In this document: positions 45,924-58,838 of the stretch, piece after piece
Layout: every line of letters begins with the position of its first letter
Numbering within the stretch: the first letter of the stretch is position 1
Source of the DNA: Scenedesmus sp. ARA3
Taxonomy: Eukaryota > Chlorophyta > Chlorophyceae > Sphaeropleales > Scenedesmaceae
Direction: 5' to 3'
Length of the DNA: 64,000 nucleotides
Assembly (NCBI GenBank): GCA_004335835.1
Contig: RWJK01001941.1
Span: forward strand, 7,533-71,532
The notes under the pieces: generated by a model
What the model saw: the letters and a program-made list of their open reading frames with translations, nothing else
Database searches by the model: none
What the model was told of the DNA's origin: nothing
Translations under genes and position numbers: made by a program

Positions 45924-48900
45924 TGACGTTGTTACAGTTGTCGCCTGGCTCAGCCTCTGCTGCTCATCAGAAGCATGCCCAACACCAGAACTATAGGTGC
46001 GTGACCAGTCCACAGACACCAACCTGCACAGCTGGCCATGTGCTGGGCATATCCCAAACTGTATGATCAGCATGCGACCACAACTTATGAACAACATCAA
46101 CAGCAACAGCAACGTGGGGGGACACTCTACCACTGCACCCTGCTGGGGCCAAGCGGCTACTGCGCAACGCAGCTCAACAATGTGACTCTTCAAAATTCAG
46201 TGATTCCTGCAGCAGGGCACGCACACGCAATCTGTGCTGCATATGCATGCGCCTGCTGGGCAGGTCAGGAAAAGCAGAGCCCTCTGTGGCAGCCTACAGC
46301 ACTCACTGCCATGCAAAGGCAGGCAGGAAAACTGCAAGGCGCCAACCGGCATGTGTTAATATTCAAACATGCACCTGTATGTGTGTGTGTGTGTGTGTGT
46401 GTGTAGCCACACACGAGAGCTGGTGCCGTCAACTATTCAACTTGCCCTCAACAGAGCTGGGCATGAATCGTCCCAGGCTAAAGCTGATCTGATAACAACC
46501 ACCGCCAACACGGCTAGCTAGGGTGTACCTGTGATATCATCATGCCATATCATATTGTATCATTTGTATGGCTGCGGCGGCACCGCAACAAGCGGGCGGC
46601 CTCAGCCAGAATAAGTAAGGCAACTCTAATGACCATCGCGCTATGCATGGTGACTATGCAAGCAATAACATGCAACGCGTACAACATACCGCCTGAATTT
46701 CTATTCGAACCTATGCACGAAGATTAGTGTACAAAAAGCGGTATACAGCCCCCGGGCAGTCGCCAGCCGGGGTGTTAGGCGCCATCCCTACCCCCGACAA
46801 CAACTGAGATCATGCGGCCGTATAGTCCCCCTAACGCCTCTGCAGCACTGGCCAGCCGGCAAGCAGCAGCCGCAACCCAGCAACACCATGCACGATGTTG
46901 CGGCTGCTGCACAACACCACCAGCCACAACTGCGCAGCATATGGATGCTGCTGCTGCTGCTGCTGCACACACCAAAAACGCCTCATGAGGGCAGAAGCTG
47001 TGCTGCACGCGTCTCCTGCAAGCAGCCGGCCAGGGCATCTGCTCTGTTTGCACCAGGGCAGCAGCTCCACTAAGCCAGCACTGCAGGGCTGCTGCACCGT
47101 GCATTGCAGCGGCAAGCAAGTCAGGGTTGTGGGGCGCCACTGAGGCACCTGTTGTTGTTCTCGCCACTGCACCACCTGCTGTGACGTGCGCATGCCAAGC
47201 AGCCATGCAGGCCAGCCGCAGCGCACTTTGCCTGCACACCGCCGAGTCAAACTGTGCAATGTATCTGAGAACTCGACTGCCTGACACACTCACGGAAAAC
47301 TTGGCAGCCCCAAATCTGCCCGCACAGCATCATGCGGCGGCGGCTCACGGCATGATGTTGTAACATGTAACATGTAACATGCCGGCCGCACGCCTGAATG
47401 GTGATGGAAATGTTGCGTCATTTGGTGTGCGGTACGCGCTGCTGCAGTGCATGGACAACCGGCACACGGAAGTTCTGGGGAGCTAGCTGCAAAAACCCCG
47501 GCAGGGCCTGACAAATCAGGCCGACAATCAATGTGTACCAGTAATAAACGCACAGGACGCCTCCTCCTTGCGGCGCAATCAGCCAAAGGCTGTCCACCAC
47601 ATGCACATGCACCTGCTGTGCATGCAAGCACAGGCTGATACTGTGCTGCCTGCATGCACCGATGCCGCCAACCAAGCACACACAGAAACACACGCGCACA
47701 TCACAACCAGCAACAAGAGTTGACTGTAACAGCTAGCCTCATCACACACGAGTGACGCCAAGACGCCCTGCAGAATGAGCAGGTGCGAGCTGGCTTTTGC
47801 TGCAGGACAATACGCAGCAGATGCACAGGAGCGCTCTTTGCAAACCGAAACTACTACACGCAACACAACCCGACATGTCACATGACAAACGCCGTGTGTC
47901 AGAAGACATCCAGCGGCGCCAGCTACTGCCAACTTCCAACTGAGAATAAGGCAACATACCTACCAAACTACTACTACTGCAAAGGGCTCCTCTGCGAGTG
48001 CAGCAGTCCTGCTGCTCGTTCTGCAAACCCTGAACCCTGCCCATCACTTGTGCACACACTCGCAATGGGGACATGCTGGCTCACACCAGACATGGAGACG
48101 GCGCCAGCTGCCAGCTTTCTCAGCAATGGAAGTTGTGTTGTGGTGAAGCGGAGCAGCTGTTGCAGCTGGACTCCCCTACGTGCACACATGACCAACACAG
48201 ACCGCTCTCTGAAACCAGCCACTGCTGCCAAGTGCTGCTGCACGGTACAAAGCGCAGCGGAGGTTCTCAACAAGGTGCAGGCACGTCCTAATGCTTTGGG
48301 CAATTGCCCGACTGCAACAGGGGTGCATGGCCCAGCGGAAAACTCACTGCAACGCCGCACGGCTCGCTGCAGCGATCAACTTGATGGTTGTCGCCCAGTG
48401 CAGCAGCACGCAGCAACAGCAGCTGTGCAAGCACCATCATCTCTGCTCTCGTGCCCTCGCCTAGGCTGTATGCTCGCACCACCAGCACAACCAGAGGATG
48501 GTGCATCAGACCACGCCAGACCGCATGCATCACTGCTGTTGCTGTTCTGATAGAACCGCCCCGGCCCCCTAACCCAGTCACCCCTTCAAGCATCTGCTGC
48601 TGTTATGTCAGTATGCACACTAACTGTCTGCTTTGTCAAAGAACGCAGCCACCAAAACACAGAACGGTCAAGCCCCAGCCCTTACTCATCCTTCCTCAGC
48701 AGCAGCACCATGCATGCGCACACAGAGCAGCAGCACAGCGTACGAGTGCTAGCAGCAGCAGCAGCAGCACTGTGCACAGGCATCTTTCAAACCTGTTTGA
48801 ATTCGCCATCAAGGCATAAACCGCAGCAACACAATGCAGGCAGGCATGCGCCAAAAACCTGCGACGATCGAATGCGCTCACTTGCTGCCGTTTTGCAATC

Positions 48901-49117
48901 AGCAGAATACCGCCAGGAAGAGCAGCACTGTGCATACAACACCAGCAGCAGCAGCAGCTTCATTGCCCAGCCTGCTTGGCTGCGACACACATTGCAGGCG
49001 CGCTGTAGCTGCTGCTGCACACACCAATGCACTGCAAATCAGCAGCCATCAACCAGCCCAGAGCTGCTGCCGATTTCCGGCCTGCTGAGCCCTGCAGTCC
49101 GGGCATCTGCCGCTGCC

Positions 49118-52100
49118 TCACCGCATGGCTGTGACTGTCGCAGCCTCCATGCTGCTGCTGCTGCTGCCAGTGCCCAGGCTCGCTGTCAGTGCTGCCAGCC
49201 GCCGGTCAGCCGCCAGCATCCTCGGATCAGTCGGATCTTCCACCCAGTGATCCATCTCAGAAGAGTGAGCCAGCGCCGCCATCACACTTTGCAGCGCCTG
49301 CCAGCGTGCATACTCCTCTGGGCCGGCCCCAGCACGAGGAGGCGGCACATACACTTGCGGCTGCGGCGGCTCCTGCTGCTGCTGCTGCTGCTCCTGCTGG
49401 CCTCCAGACCATGGGTCCTGGTGGGCTTGATGCTGCTGCCCTGATGAGGGAGAGAAGCGAGGCTTGTCTGTCCAGTGCTGCATCACACTAGGATCATGCT
49501 GCTGCACGCTCGGATCGCGGATGCTGGCAGCAGCCTCCCTGCTGCTGCTGAGGTCCATGCTGCTGCTGCTGCTGCCCTGCTGCTCCATCATGCTGTAGTA
49601 GCTGCGGGCCGCCATTGCCGAGGATGCATTGTCGATATCATCCGCGCTGCTGCTGCTGCCGCCAAACCTCGGGCTATCTGTGTGCACCGCCACGCCAGTT
49701 GCACCAGCAGGCACCGAGGAATAGGGAGTGCTGCGCCAGCTAGCGCCTCTGCCGTAAGGTGCCTTAGACTTGGTGGTCCTCTTGACAGCCTTGCTCCAGG
49801 TGTCAAGTACCAGCACGCCGCGGCGGCGGCCGTTGTTGCCCTGCGCCACTGGCACCTCCATTCCCAGGTTGTCTCCTGGCTGCCACTTGTCAACTGAGGT
49901 GTCGCTGTTGCGCACCACGTACTTGTACTCGACCAGCTCCCTGCAGGATATGACAGTTACAGTAACAGCCGGCAAGTCAGTAATGTAACAGTCACCTGGC
50001 CACAGGGGTGTCGCCATTTGCACGGCGTTCAACTACTCATCAAGCTGCCTGAGAGGAAGCAATATGACGGACAGCAAGCTGCTGGCAGTTGCAGTGAGCC
50101 CGCGGGCAGCTTCATGTCGGCCTCTTACGTGCATTATACATTGCAGGAACAAAAAAACAAACAGTCAAACTGCACTAAAGGTCAGAAAGCCAACTCACCC
50201 TGCGGGCAGCTCCACGCTGGCCTCCCACACGTTGCCCTCCTGCCACGTCAGGCGCTGCCACAAACTCTACCCGAGCCACATGCCCACCTAGACCACACAT
50301 TTAAACCCAAATTACCAACTCACCCTGCAGGCAGCTCCACGCTGGCCTCCCACACGTTGCCCTCCTGCCACGTCAGCCGCACCGCATTGTGCAAACATAA
50401 GCAGACACAACACAAGATACCAAAAAACATCGCAAACCAGGCTCACCCTGCAGGCAGCTCCACGCTGGCCTCCCACACGTTGCCCTCCTGCCAGGTCAGC
50501 CGCACCGCATTGTCCACGTTCCAGGCCCCCAGGCTGGCACAGCTGCCCACTACCAGCAGGTGCTGGCCCCACTCCACCTGGAGACGGATGTTGAAGCGCA
50601 CAGGCGTGCCAGCAGCCAGGATGCGCTTGACCTGCGGCAAGTGAGGCAGCACGTGACAAAGCAGTGTGTCAGTGATGGTAGGCAGAGTCTTTGGTTGCTG
50701 TTGAAGTGCACGGGCGAGCCGCCAGCAACGATGCGCTTGACCTGTAACAATCTGCAGCCTTCACACCTGCTTGCTCTTGTTCCAGGAATCCTCCACATCC
50801 AGGGCCAGGGCCTCAGCACAGCCCCCGGGCGGCTCCAGGCTCATATTACTACAAACCATCCATCTCGAAGCGCTGCAAACACCTGTCACATAGACATATA
50901 AAAAGAACAGCTGTCACACAGACATGATCATAAAAAGAAGAACAAAAACCCACCTGCTTGCTCTTGTTCCAGCTGTCCTCCACGTCAAGGGCCAGGGCCT
51001 CAGCAGGGCCCCCGGGCAGCTCCAGGGACACGTTGTCTCCCTCCTGCCAGCGCACCACGCTGCCATCCGCGTTGCGCACCACATACTTGTACTGGATGTG
51101 CGCGCTGCACGTGGCAACAGTATGGCAACAGATGTTGTCAGAAAGAAAAGCGGAGAAGCGGAGACGTGGGGTAGCTGTGCGTGCTGTGATGAGGCAGAAA
51201 CTAAAAATGCATGCTGCACATATGCAGCAGCACCCGTGAACGCCAATGAATCAGCCCACGCAGCCGGCCAGATGCCAGTCACAAAACAAAGCCACTCGTG
51301 CTACATGTATGCACCAATTGTTGCTGAGGCTTGATCAGTGTTCTGATGATGACGATTGCAAAACATTGGCAGCTCACCCTGCAGGCAGCTCCACGGACCC
51401 CTGCCAGATGTGCCCGGGGCTCCATGCCAGGCGTACACCAGCCAGCACGTCCCAGTCACCCCAAACTCAAATGCGCACGCAGTGCAACTCCACAACACAG
51501 CTGTCGTGCTGCGCCTCACTCCGCGATCAGCTCCTCGAGCCTTATCAGATGCAACACACCAACATGCAGCCAGCCCGTCATCCTGCAAATGCACACAAAT
51601 TGCGTTTGAATGGGTGCAATGAGAAACTCACCCTGCAGGCAGCTCCACTGATCCCTGCCAGATGTGTCCTGGGGACCATGCCAGACGTACACCAGCCAGC
51701 ACATCCCAGTCGCCCAGCGCTGCGCAGTTTCCCACCAGGTACACCTCCTGGCCCCAGTCGGTCTTGTAGCGCACATGGAACTGCAGCAGGTTCAGGAGCA
51801 CAGGGTGGCATGTGGTTTAGAAGGTTGGCACAGCGAATGCACCGGGCGGTGACGGCTGCGATAGAACAGTCTGAGTTGTCTTGCAAGCTGTGAGTTTGCA
51901 GGAGAGTGGCTCAGCGCTCTGCTGCAGGCTGCCCTGCATGCAAGTATATGTGTGCTGGTATTGTATGCATACGTGCATTGTGCATTATGCGCAATGCGTG
52001 GCTGCTGCCGCCGCACCTTGACTGAGCGTGTGCTAGAGTAGAGGCTCCTGCCACTCTTCAGCTTGAACCGCTTCAGCCCTGCGTCAGCTAAAACCTACGC

Positions 52101-52663
52101 GTCAGCTTTGTGCCTAAAGATTGCGGCTTTTTAGGGTTATTTTGCTGCAATGCGGCTGCACAGGTGCGGCAGGCAGTGCCGGCTGCCACCCTGCGCTGCC
52201 GTTGTTGACATAACTCAGAGCAACTTGGCAAGGCAGGCCTGCCTGCTTGGTTTGCACTTTCAGCTGCTAATGAGGCGGGCGTATCAGCAGGCATGCTGAT
52301 GGTGCGGTACCCGCGCAGTGCTGCTGAATTGCTAGCTGCTGCTGGCTGTCCTGCAAGCACTGCGCCCCACCTGCTGCTGCAGCGCTGTGGCCGTTGCCGT
52401 TGTGGCGTGACTGCTGCTCCTGCTGCTGCTGAGTCTTCTGCAGGGCATAAATCAGGTCCCAGCACGGCCTTAGCAGAAGATCAGCGGGCTATGTGGGCGA
52501 CACAGTGTCCACTGCTTGCAACCCTCACACGGCCTGCACATGTCCACACAACGGCACTGCTGTAGCCCCGCCGCACCTGGTAGCGCGGCATCGTGTTTGG
52601 TCCTCGTCGATAGTAGGCAGAGATCGCTACGCTCCTCCTGCCAGCAGGCAACGTGACAGCCAT
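49118..52663 (-). CDS. Protein with two CBM20 starch-binding modules (LCI9-like candidate)
   Basis: Firm exons: 52078-52017, 51780-51632, 51104-50954, 50631-50447, 49940-49118, with matching phases. Module 1 reads FHVRYKTDWGQEVYLVGNC, LGDWDVLAGVRLAW, WQGSVELPAG, QYKYVVRNADGSVVRWQEGDN. Module 2 reads FNIRLQVEWGQHLLVVGSC, LGAWNVDNAVRLTW, WEASVELPAG, VEYKYVVRNSD, KWQPGDN. The paired Trp and the YKYVVRN…W core are the CBM20 signature for starch binding. The C-terminal ~240 residues are Ser/Gln/Pro-rich, then an EEYARWQALQSVMAAL helix; no catalytic domain follows, unlike DPE2 or glucoamylase. A non-enzymatic, two-CBM20 layout recalls the pyrenoid starch-gap protein LCI9 (inference). The N-terminus is uncertain: 52663-52577 is a plausible first exon (MAVTLPAGRRSVAISAYY, transit-peptide-like) and a link via about 52450-52310 fits in phase. 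Confidence 0.82.
50185..50400 (-). repeat. Two copies of the CBM20-2 exon end plus donor
   Basis: 50190-50255 and 50322-50392 repeat the coding end EGNVWEASVELPAG and its GTGAGT donor. The exon in the model ends at 50447. Confidence 0.88.
50660..50850 (-). repeat. Copies of CBM20 linker exon ends
   Basis: 50690-50745 resembles the start of the exon at 50631 (VKRI.A.G.PV). 50766-50848 resembles the end of the exon at 50954 (ALALDVEDSWNKSKQ). Confidence 0.8.
51370..51455 (-). repeat. Copy of the CBM20-1 exon end plus donor
   Basis: Repeats DWDVLAGVRLAW…VELPAG and the donor at 51632; partial and diverged. Confidence 0.85.
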
Positions 52664-54827
52664 TTTCGGAGCAGGCCCATGAGGAGCACGGAGCCTGCTG
52701 AAGGTCTGCATCCTTGAAAGAGCTAATGATGGATCGGATTATGTTTGGATGTGGCGGACAGCGACAAGGACTGGAGTTTTCGGGTGTTCGCTTGGCCGAG
52801 ACGTCGGAGAACTTCACATGCAGCAGTACAGATCACAGCACGCATTCGCGCACTTGATGATACCCTATTTCGGCTTCCTCATCCTGAAACTAGTTGGCCC
52901 CTGAGCGATCTGTAGGAGGTGCGTAGGAGGGATAACCAATCGTCTCCTACAATCACACCCGGTCGCACTTGCAGCTCAACTGAGATTACAGCTCCACAAA
53001 ACAACATTTACAGGTGATCAAAGGTTCTTATGCGGTTTAAGTGGCTCCCTGACGTGTTGAAGGCGATGCGAGGATCATGCGTCCGCCGCAGATGGGTGGG
53101 ACCAGCGTAGTACGCAGTCGAACCTTATAAGTGTATTGCAATATAGTGTTGATAGGGGATGCTGTTCCTCAGGGTGGCTATGTCTGCTGGTCACCTGCAT
53201 TCCCAGGCCTATCAGCTGTGCCAGCTCAGCTGCAAGCAGTCAGGCATGGCCTTTCACTCCACGATGCATCATTGACAGTCCTCGATTACATTAGATTAAA
53301 TGCTTGTCAGCCAGGTTCGAGGCCCTCAGCTGTGCATAAGCTACCTGCTATGCCAGCCTGGCAGGGCAGCAGCACTGCGTAGCTGAGCTAAGCAGCATGC
53401 ACACTACTACAGTTTCCTTGCAGCAGCGGCGAGAGGACACACACTTGGAGGCATTTAAACACCAGAGCCTAACATGCATCTGCGAGCAATGCCGTTGTGG
53501 CAGACTTGTACCAGTGCAAGCCGCAAGTGAGACTCTCACCGGCCGGTGCGCCGGGCGCAGCTACTAGCTGTAGTGATAGCCGCTACTAGCTGCTGCCCAG
53601 GTCCCACTCTGCAAGTCACAATAAAGAGAGGCCATGGCATTGAAGAAAGCTGCATGCCATGTGCGCGCTGCTGCCACCAGGTGCACACAGACTGCTGCAG
53701 CTATCCATCAGCATGCTCGATGCTCAGTAACCAGGTTGTGACAACACGTCCCCATCATGCACAGCACGTGGCACCATGCCAGTGCCTGCTGGCCTGCAGT
53801 GCCTGCAGTGCTCACATTCAACATGCCTGCTCGACTCTGATTACGATCGCATACGCCGTGCACCAGCACCCAGCATCACTGCTGCAACAACTGCTGCAAA
53901 ACAGTACACTGGAAGCAATACAGCGCTGCGCCGTCGGCCTGCATTGAACAGGTGCCGCATGTTGCCAGCCAGGGCTGCTGCTGCTGACAAGCTGCAGGGA
54001 AAAGAGATGCTGAGTACGAAGCTGAACCAACGAAATCTAACGATGGCAGCACCTGCAAACCAAGAGCCTTCAGGCATCAACTGCTCTGTCTGCACAGCTG
54101 CTGCAAACACTTCTCACAACACAGAGCCGACGAATTCCTTTCGCGTGTACCAACATTGCCTAAGCCCACTGAACCCCAACCAGCTGCTACCCTACCACTG
54201 CTGCATGCTGCTGCATGCTGCTTTAGTGCAAAGAAAGAGAAGTCCTGCGGCACAGCCCGCAGTTCACGCCTTGTGCGCTGCTGCAAACTGTGTGGCCACC
54301 GACTGGTCTGGTGTGCTGCTGCTGTCGCGCGGCAGCAGCTCGCATTGCGCGTAGTGCTGCAGGGGTCAAGCAGACAGGCAGCAGCAGGCAGTGCAGCACA
54401 GAGAAGGGCATCTCTCAATTCAGTTGCAAAGCCTGTGGAGGCTACCATGGGCAGACAAGTGATGCTGAACAGCGTGCAGCTGCTGCACCTCGACCCTTCT
54501 TCCTATCCATCCTGCATGCCGTGTTGCGCCTCAAACTGCTCCCTGTTTGACCCTGCTTGAACCTGTTAGTTTGCCTGTCTGCACCGCAGCCAGGTTCATG
54601 CTGCATCTGTAACAATCACAAGGTCATGCTGCATCTGTACAATCACAAGGTGCTGCACAACCTCATTCGCCCTACTATGCTAGAATGCTTACATACATAT
54701 GTAATCACTGTGATATCAACCCCGCACCTGCAGCAGCTGGTCGGCCAGCACCAGTGCCAACATGCTCACCCCCACACAGGCACCGCAACCCTGAGGATCC
54801 ACATCTATTTCAAACATTATATTTCAT
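52664..54827. other. Region with no recognised gene
   Basis: Short frames only. 54727-54775 is a copy of the chorismate synthase exon 6 end. The rest of 52700-54700 shows nothing beyond CAG/CTG-biased composition. Confidence 0.45.
54689..54693 (-). terminator. Possible TGTAA poly(A) signal of chorismate synthase
   Basis: Minus-strand TGTAA 135 nt past the assigned stop at 54828, which supports that terminal exon. Confidence 0.4.
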
Positions 54828-55326
54828 TTATACTGTTATTTTACTGTTGCAATTACGATCATTGATACTAGCATCACACACCTGCAGCAGCTGGTCGGCC
54901 AGCACCAGCGCCACCATGCTTTCCACCATTGGAACAGCGCGCGGCACCACACACGGGTCGTGGCGGCCGCGCGCACGCAGCTCCGTCTCCTCGCCTGCAC
55001 ACGTTGGGCACATCACGGGCGCCAGCATACACAGAAACACTAGGTCAGCATACGCAGAAACACTAGGCTGGTAGTCTCAGAAACAATGCTGGATGACTGC
55101 TGCTCGCGCGCCTGCCGCCAGAAACTACGTGACAGCTGACGGGCGCTGCTCACGCAGTGGTGCTGCACCTGCCCCTACAGCACTGACGTACGTACATATG
55201 CGCTGGCTGTGCAGCAGAGGTTTGACCCACCTTCGCGCGTGACTGTCTGCTGCTTGATGCCGATGGTTGAGGTGGGCTTGAAGGCCACCTTGATCACGAT
55301 GTCCTCGCCATTGCTGATGCCGCCCT

Positions 55327-55368
<42 letters not shown>

Positions 55369-56941
55369 GTTAGGAACAAGACAGTGGTGGGCTTGAAGGC
55401 CACCTTGATGACGATGTCCTCGCCATTGCTGATGCCACCCTGCAGCAGCAGCAGCAGCAGCAGCAGCAGGGTCAGCAGGTGTAACGCCCGCAGCAGTTGC
55501 AAAAGTGCGCAATACAGCAGCACCAACAGCACCATGATCACTGTCCTAGATGTGCTGCAAGCAAACCAACACCATAGAAAGGCATCAACAGCAGTTGCCC
55601 ACTCATCCAGATCTAAAGCTCTGTGTAGATGCAGCTAGCTAGACTACAGCTCTGTGTAACACGTTCCTGTGATAAAGTACTGCATTTGCACATGACACCA
55701 GCTGTGACACGACTTCAAAAGTATGCCTGCAGTGCATGCAGTCGCATACATCTGGTCACCATACCTGGATGCCGCCAGATCGGTTGGTGCGTGTGCGCAC
55801 TGCGGCGATCTCCATGTAGAAGGCAGTCGCATACATGTGGCAAAATTTTATTCATTTTTTAGCCTTAATTTTGAATATCAATAACTTAATAATAATTGAT
55901 TTGAATTGTAATCGTAATTTTACCTGGATGCCGCCAGAGCGGTTGGTGCGTGTGCGCACTGCGCCGTCCTCCATGTAGAAGGCGTCGTTGTGTGCGCTGC
56001 CGGTCATACGCGAGCCGCTGAAGCCGCTGCCGATCTCAAAGCCCTGCAGATTATAACAGCACAGCAGCAGCAGCAGCGCATGCGTCAGCAAATGACATGT
56101 TTGAGGCGCAACCGGTCATGCATGAGCCGCTGAAGCCGCTGCTGACCTCAAAGCCCTGCAGCAGCAGCACACCAAGAACAGAAGATGCAAGACTGATCAC
56201 ACTGGTGCTGGAGCAGCTGCACCACAATAGGCACATGGTCGTTGTAAAACACGGACACAGCTCAGCGCAGGCTCTGCAGCAGGTCACAGATCTGTTGAGT
56301 TGCCCAACATCTAACCCTGACTGGCTCAGCAACTCTCCAAAACCCTCACACCTTTGTGGCTGGCAGGCTCAGCATGGCTTTCGCAAGCTCTGCTTCCAGC
56401 TTGTCAAACACAGGGGTGCCCAGGCCCTTGGGGCAGCTGCGCACCACGCATGTGACGACGCCACCGCAGCTCTCACCACGCACACGCACGTCATTGATCA
56501 CTGCGGGCGGCACAAAGGGAGCATGCAGCGCAGTGCAACAGTCAGTACAACGCACCACAGTCAGGCATTGCCTGCCGACCTTATGCCGGGGCAGATGGTT
56601 CTGTGCAAGACTGCAGCACCTGGTGCCTGTGTTGCTCTGCTGCTGCTGCCGGCTGCTACGTCTGTATGCTAGCGGCTGCTAGAGCTTGCTGAACCTGCAG
56701 GTTGGTTTCATGGGACGGCGCGAACAGCCTGCTGCTTTCAGCACGGAAGCGAATCGCGAGATGCCTCCATCACAACAGCAAGAACACAGCTGCTGCTCTG
56801 CCGCTCCCAGGGCAGCTCTTGCCGCTGCTGCTGCTGCTGCCGCTGCCGCTGCCGCGCAGCACTGTTGCACCAGCCTCCGCCTGCCGGAACTGCTGCTGCT
56901 GCTAGTGCAGACAACCAATTGTGCTGTTGAACTGTTTGTTA

Positions 56942-56972
<31 letters not shown>

Positions 56973-58419
56973 GCACCGTCGATCATCTTCTGCGCGGCCT
57001 CCTGGTCTGGGCAGCGCACGATGTTGCTTTCAACGTCCTCCATGGTGAACGCTGCATGGTCCACGTTGCTCTCCACGTCCAGCACGCCGCTCACATACGC
57101 CAGGATCTGTGTCAGATCATGAGGAGAGGAAGAAGCAGATGAGCACAGCACATTGCATGCATGGTAAATGAGGCATGTTCCACGTTGCTTGTCACGTCCA
57201 GCACGCGGCTCACATACGCCACGAATTGCAGCATGTGATGGAGAGAGACAACAGCCTGTGAGCACAGCGCAGCACATTGCATGCATGGTGAACGCTGTGA
57301 TCGCGTTGCTGTCTAAGTGCAACACGCCGCTGACATACGCCAGGATCTGCAGCATACAACGCGTTGATTACGTTGTGACACACCATCATGTATATATGCG
57401 ATATACGAAGCATGAGATGGATTTCAATGACCGCCAACACGTGCAGGTATGCTGCACAAAGCCATGGCTGATGTCGAGGCAGTTGCGGCACGAGATGCTA
57501 GGTGACAAGCAAGCTGTGCTGATGCATGCTGCTTATGTGTGGACCAGAAGTTGACATAAACATGTGCGCTGTGATGCATGCACTTTGCATTGATCATGAG
57601 CCAATATAGGAACACCAGTTCACCCTGAAATGCAGCATGCTCTGGCCGTTGCCATGTCGACACAGCAGCAGCTGCTGCAGACGTATACCAGCCTTGACTG
57701 CGTTTGACTGATGGCCATTTGCTTGCGTGGATGTTTACATATCTACAACTGCCCAGCAGCAACGCATGCAAGCGGCTGCACTCCTGCAAGCAGCTTGCTG
57801 CTGCAGCAGCTGCTGCCTGGTCAGCTGTGGCTGTGCCATTCCTCATGCCTGCATGCCCTGCTGTGCCTCATTGACCTGCAGCACCTACCTCTGTGCCTCC
57901 AACAACCTTCAGCAGCTTCTTTGCTACCGCTCCTGCAGCCACTCGGCCAATAGTCTCCCGAGCAGAAGACCTGCCGCCCCCTGCTACTGCCCTGATGCCA
58001 TACTTGAAGTCGTAGGTGGCATCCGCATGTGATGGCCGGTATGCCACTGACATTTCTGAGTAATCGCCGCTGCGCTGGTCCTTGTTGCGCACGAGCACGG
58101 CAATGGGGGTGCCTAGCGAGACACCATCGAACACGCCCGAGAGGATTTCGCAGGTGTCCTCCTCCTTGCGCGGAGTCGTGATAATGCTTTGACCTGGCCT
58201 CCTTCTGTCTAATTCAAACTGGATCTCCTCAGTGGTGATGGGCAGCCGTGGTGGCACGCCATCAATTACACAACCGACGCCCTTGCCATGAGATTCGCCA
58301 AACGTAGTGACTCGAAAGTTGTTTCCATAAGTGCTGCCTGCAGCCTGCACTCGCAGGGCGCGCCTGCTGGCACGGCCAGTCACTGCAGGCCGCTGCTGCT
58401 GCAGCTGTTGGAGCATCAT
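54828..58419 (-). CDS. aroC: Chorismate synthase, chloroplast precursor
   Basis: Six exons: 58419-57889, 57106-56977, 56500-56352, 56043-55924, 55324-55231, 54994-54828; 396 residues. It makes chorismate from 5-enolpyruvylshikimate-3-phosphate, the last common step of aromatic amino acid synthesis, using reduced FMN. The start [20 protein letters not shown] is a typical Arg/Ser/Ala-rich chloroplast transit peptide. Family signatures are all present: [95 protein letters not shown]-like [32 protein letters not shown], and [18 protein letters not shown]. The last 17 residues after DQLLQ are unlike other synthases and come from reading past a possible donor; a further exon is not excluded but none was found. 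Introns hold copies of exons 2, 4, 5 and 6. Confidence 0.95.
55325..55368 (-). repeat. (CTG)n (minus sense) abutting the chorismate synthase exon 5 acceptor
   Basis: In the transcript, CTG repeats run directly into CTGCAG|GGCGGC. Upstream (55388-55445) the exon 5 start is duplicated together with a second, shorter CTG tract (55440-55468). Confidence 0.9.
55763..56160 (-). repeat. Partial copies flanking chorismate synthase exon 4
   Basis: 55763-55830 repeats the exon 4 end ([11 protein letters not shown]) on the 3' side. 56105-56160 repeats the exon 4 beginning (GFE.SSGFSGS.MTG) on the 5' side. Confidence 0.85.
57165..57352 (-). repeat. Two copies of the chorismate synthase exon 2 beginning
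   Basis: 57165-57235 and 57290-57352 resemble 57106-57040 ([10 protein letters not shown] and following). The copies carry mutations, including one in ILAYV and loss of frame. Confidence 0.85.
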
Positions 58420-58838
58420 ACTGGCTGGCTGTGTGAGCAGCAGGCGTCCAAATAGCCTTGCATGGACAGCTCAACAGCCAATTGCAACCGCTATATTGAC
58501 CCTAGCAGCTGCTTGAGTCCCTGTCACTGTCATTGCCACACTTTCGTGCTGAGCCCTCAACCCCAGCGTGGTCAATATGGTCAAGGTCACACGGCAGTGT
58601 CACACACATCATTTGCCCTCCCCTGTAACAAGTCTTCTTCTTGTCACAAATCGCCAGTGCTGTTGACTGGTTGCAGGAGCATCCGGGCTATCGGTTACGC
58701 CCAATGAATGCACATCCTGTTGTCCTGTGAGACAGACAAGGACTGCAACCGCACTGCCACCCGCGGCAGCAGCAGATCTGTGCATATATTAATCTTCTAT
58801 CAGCTGCTGCAGCTCCCTGAACGTGCGGCCATCTACTG

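Noticed and set aside
46542..46727. 61-codon plus-strand frame
   Set aside because: Short, without motif, homologous-looking segment or splice support.
46775..47293. 172-codon minus-strand frame, Cys/Ala/Val-rich
   Set aside because: Composition matches CAG/CTG-biased non-coding DNA; the overlapping frame on the same strand looks equally protein-like and neither has a family motif.
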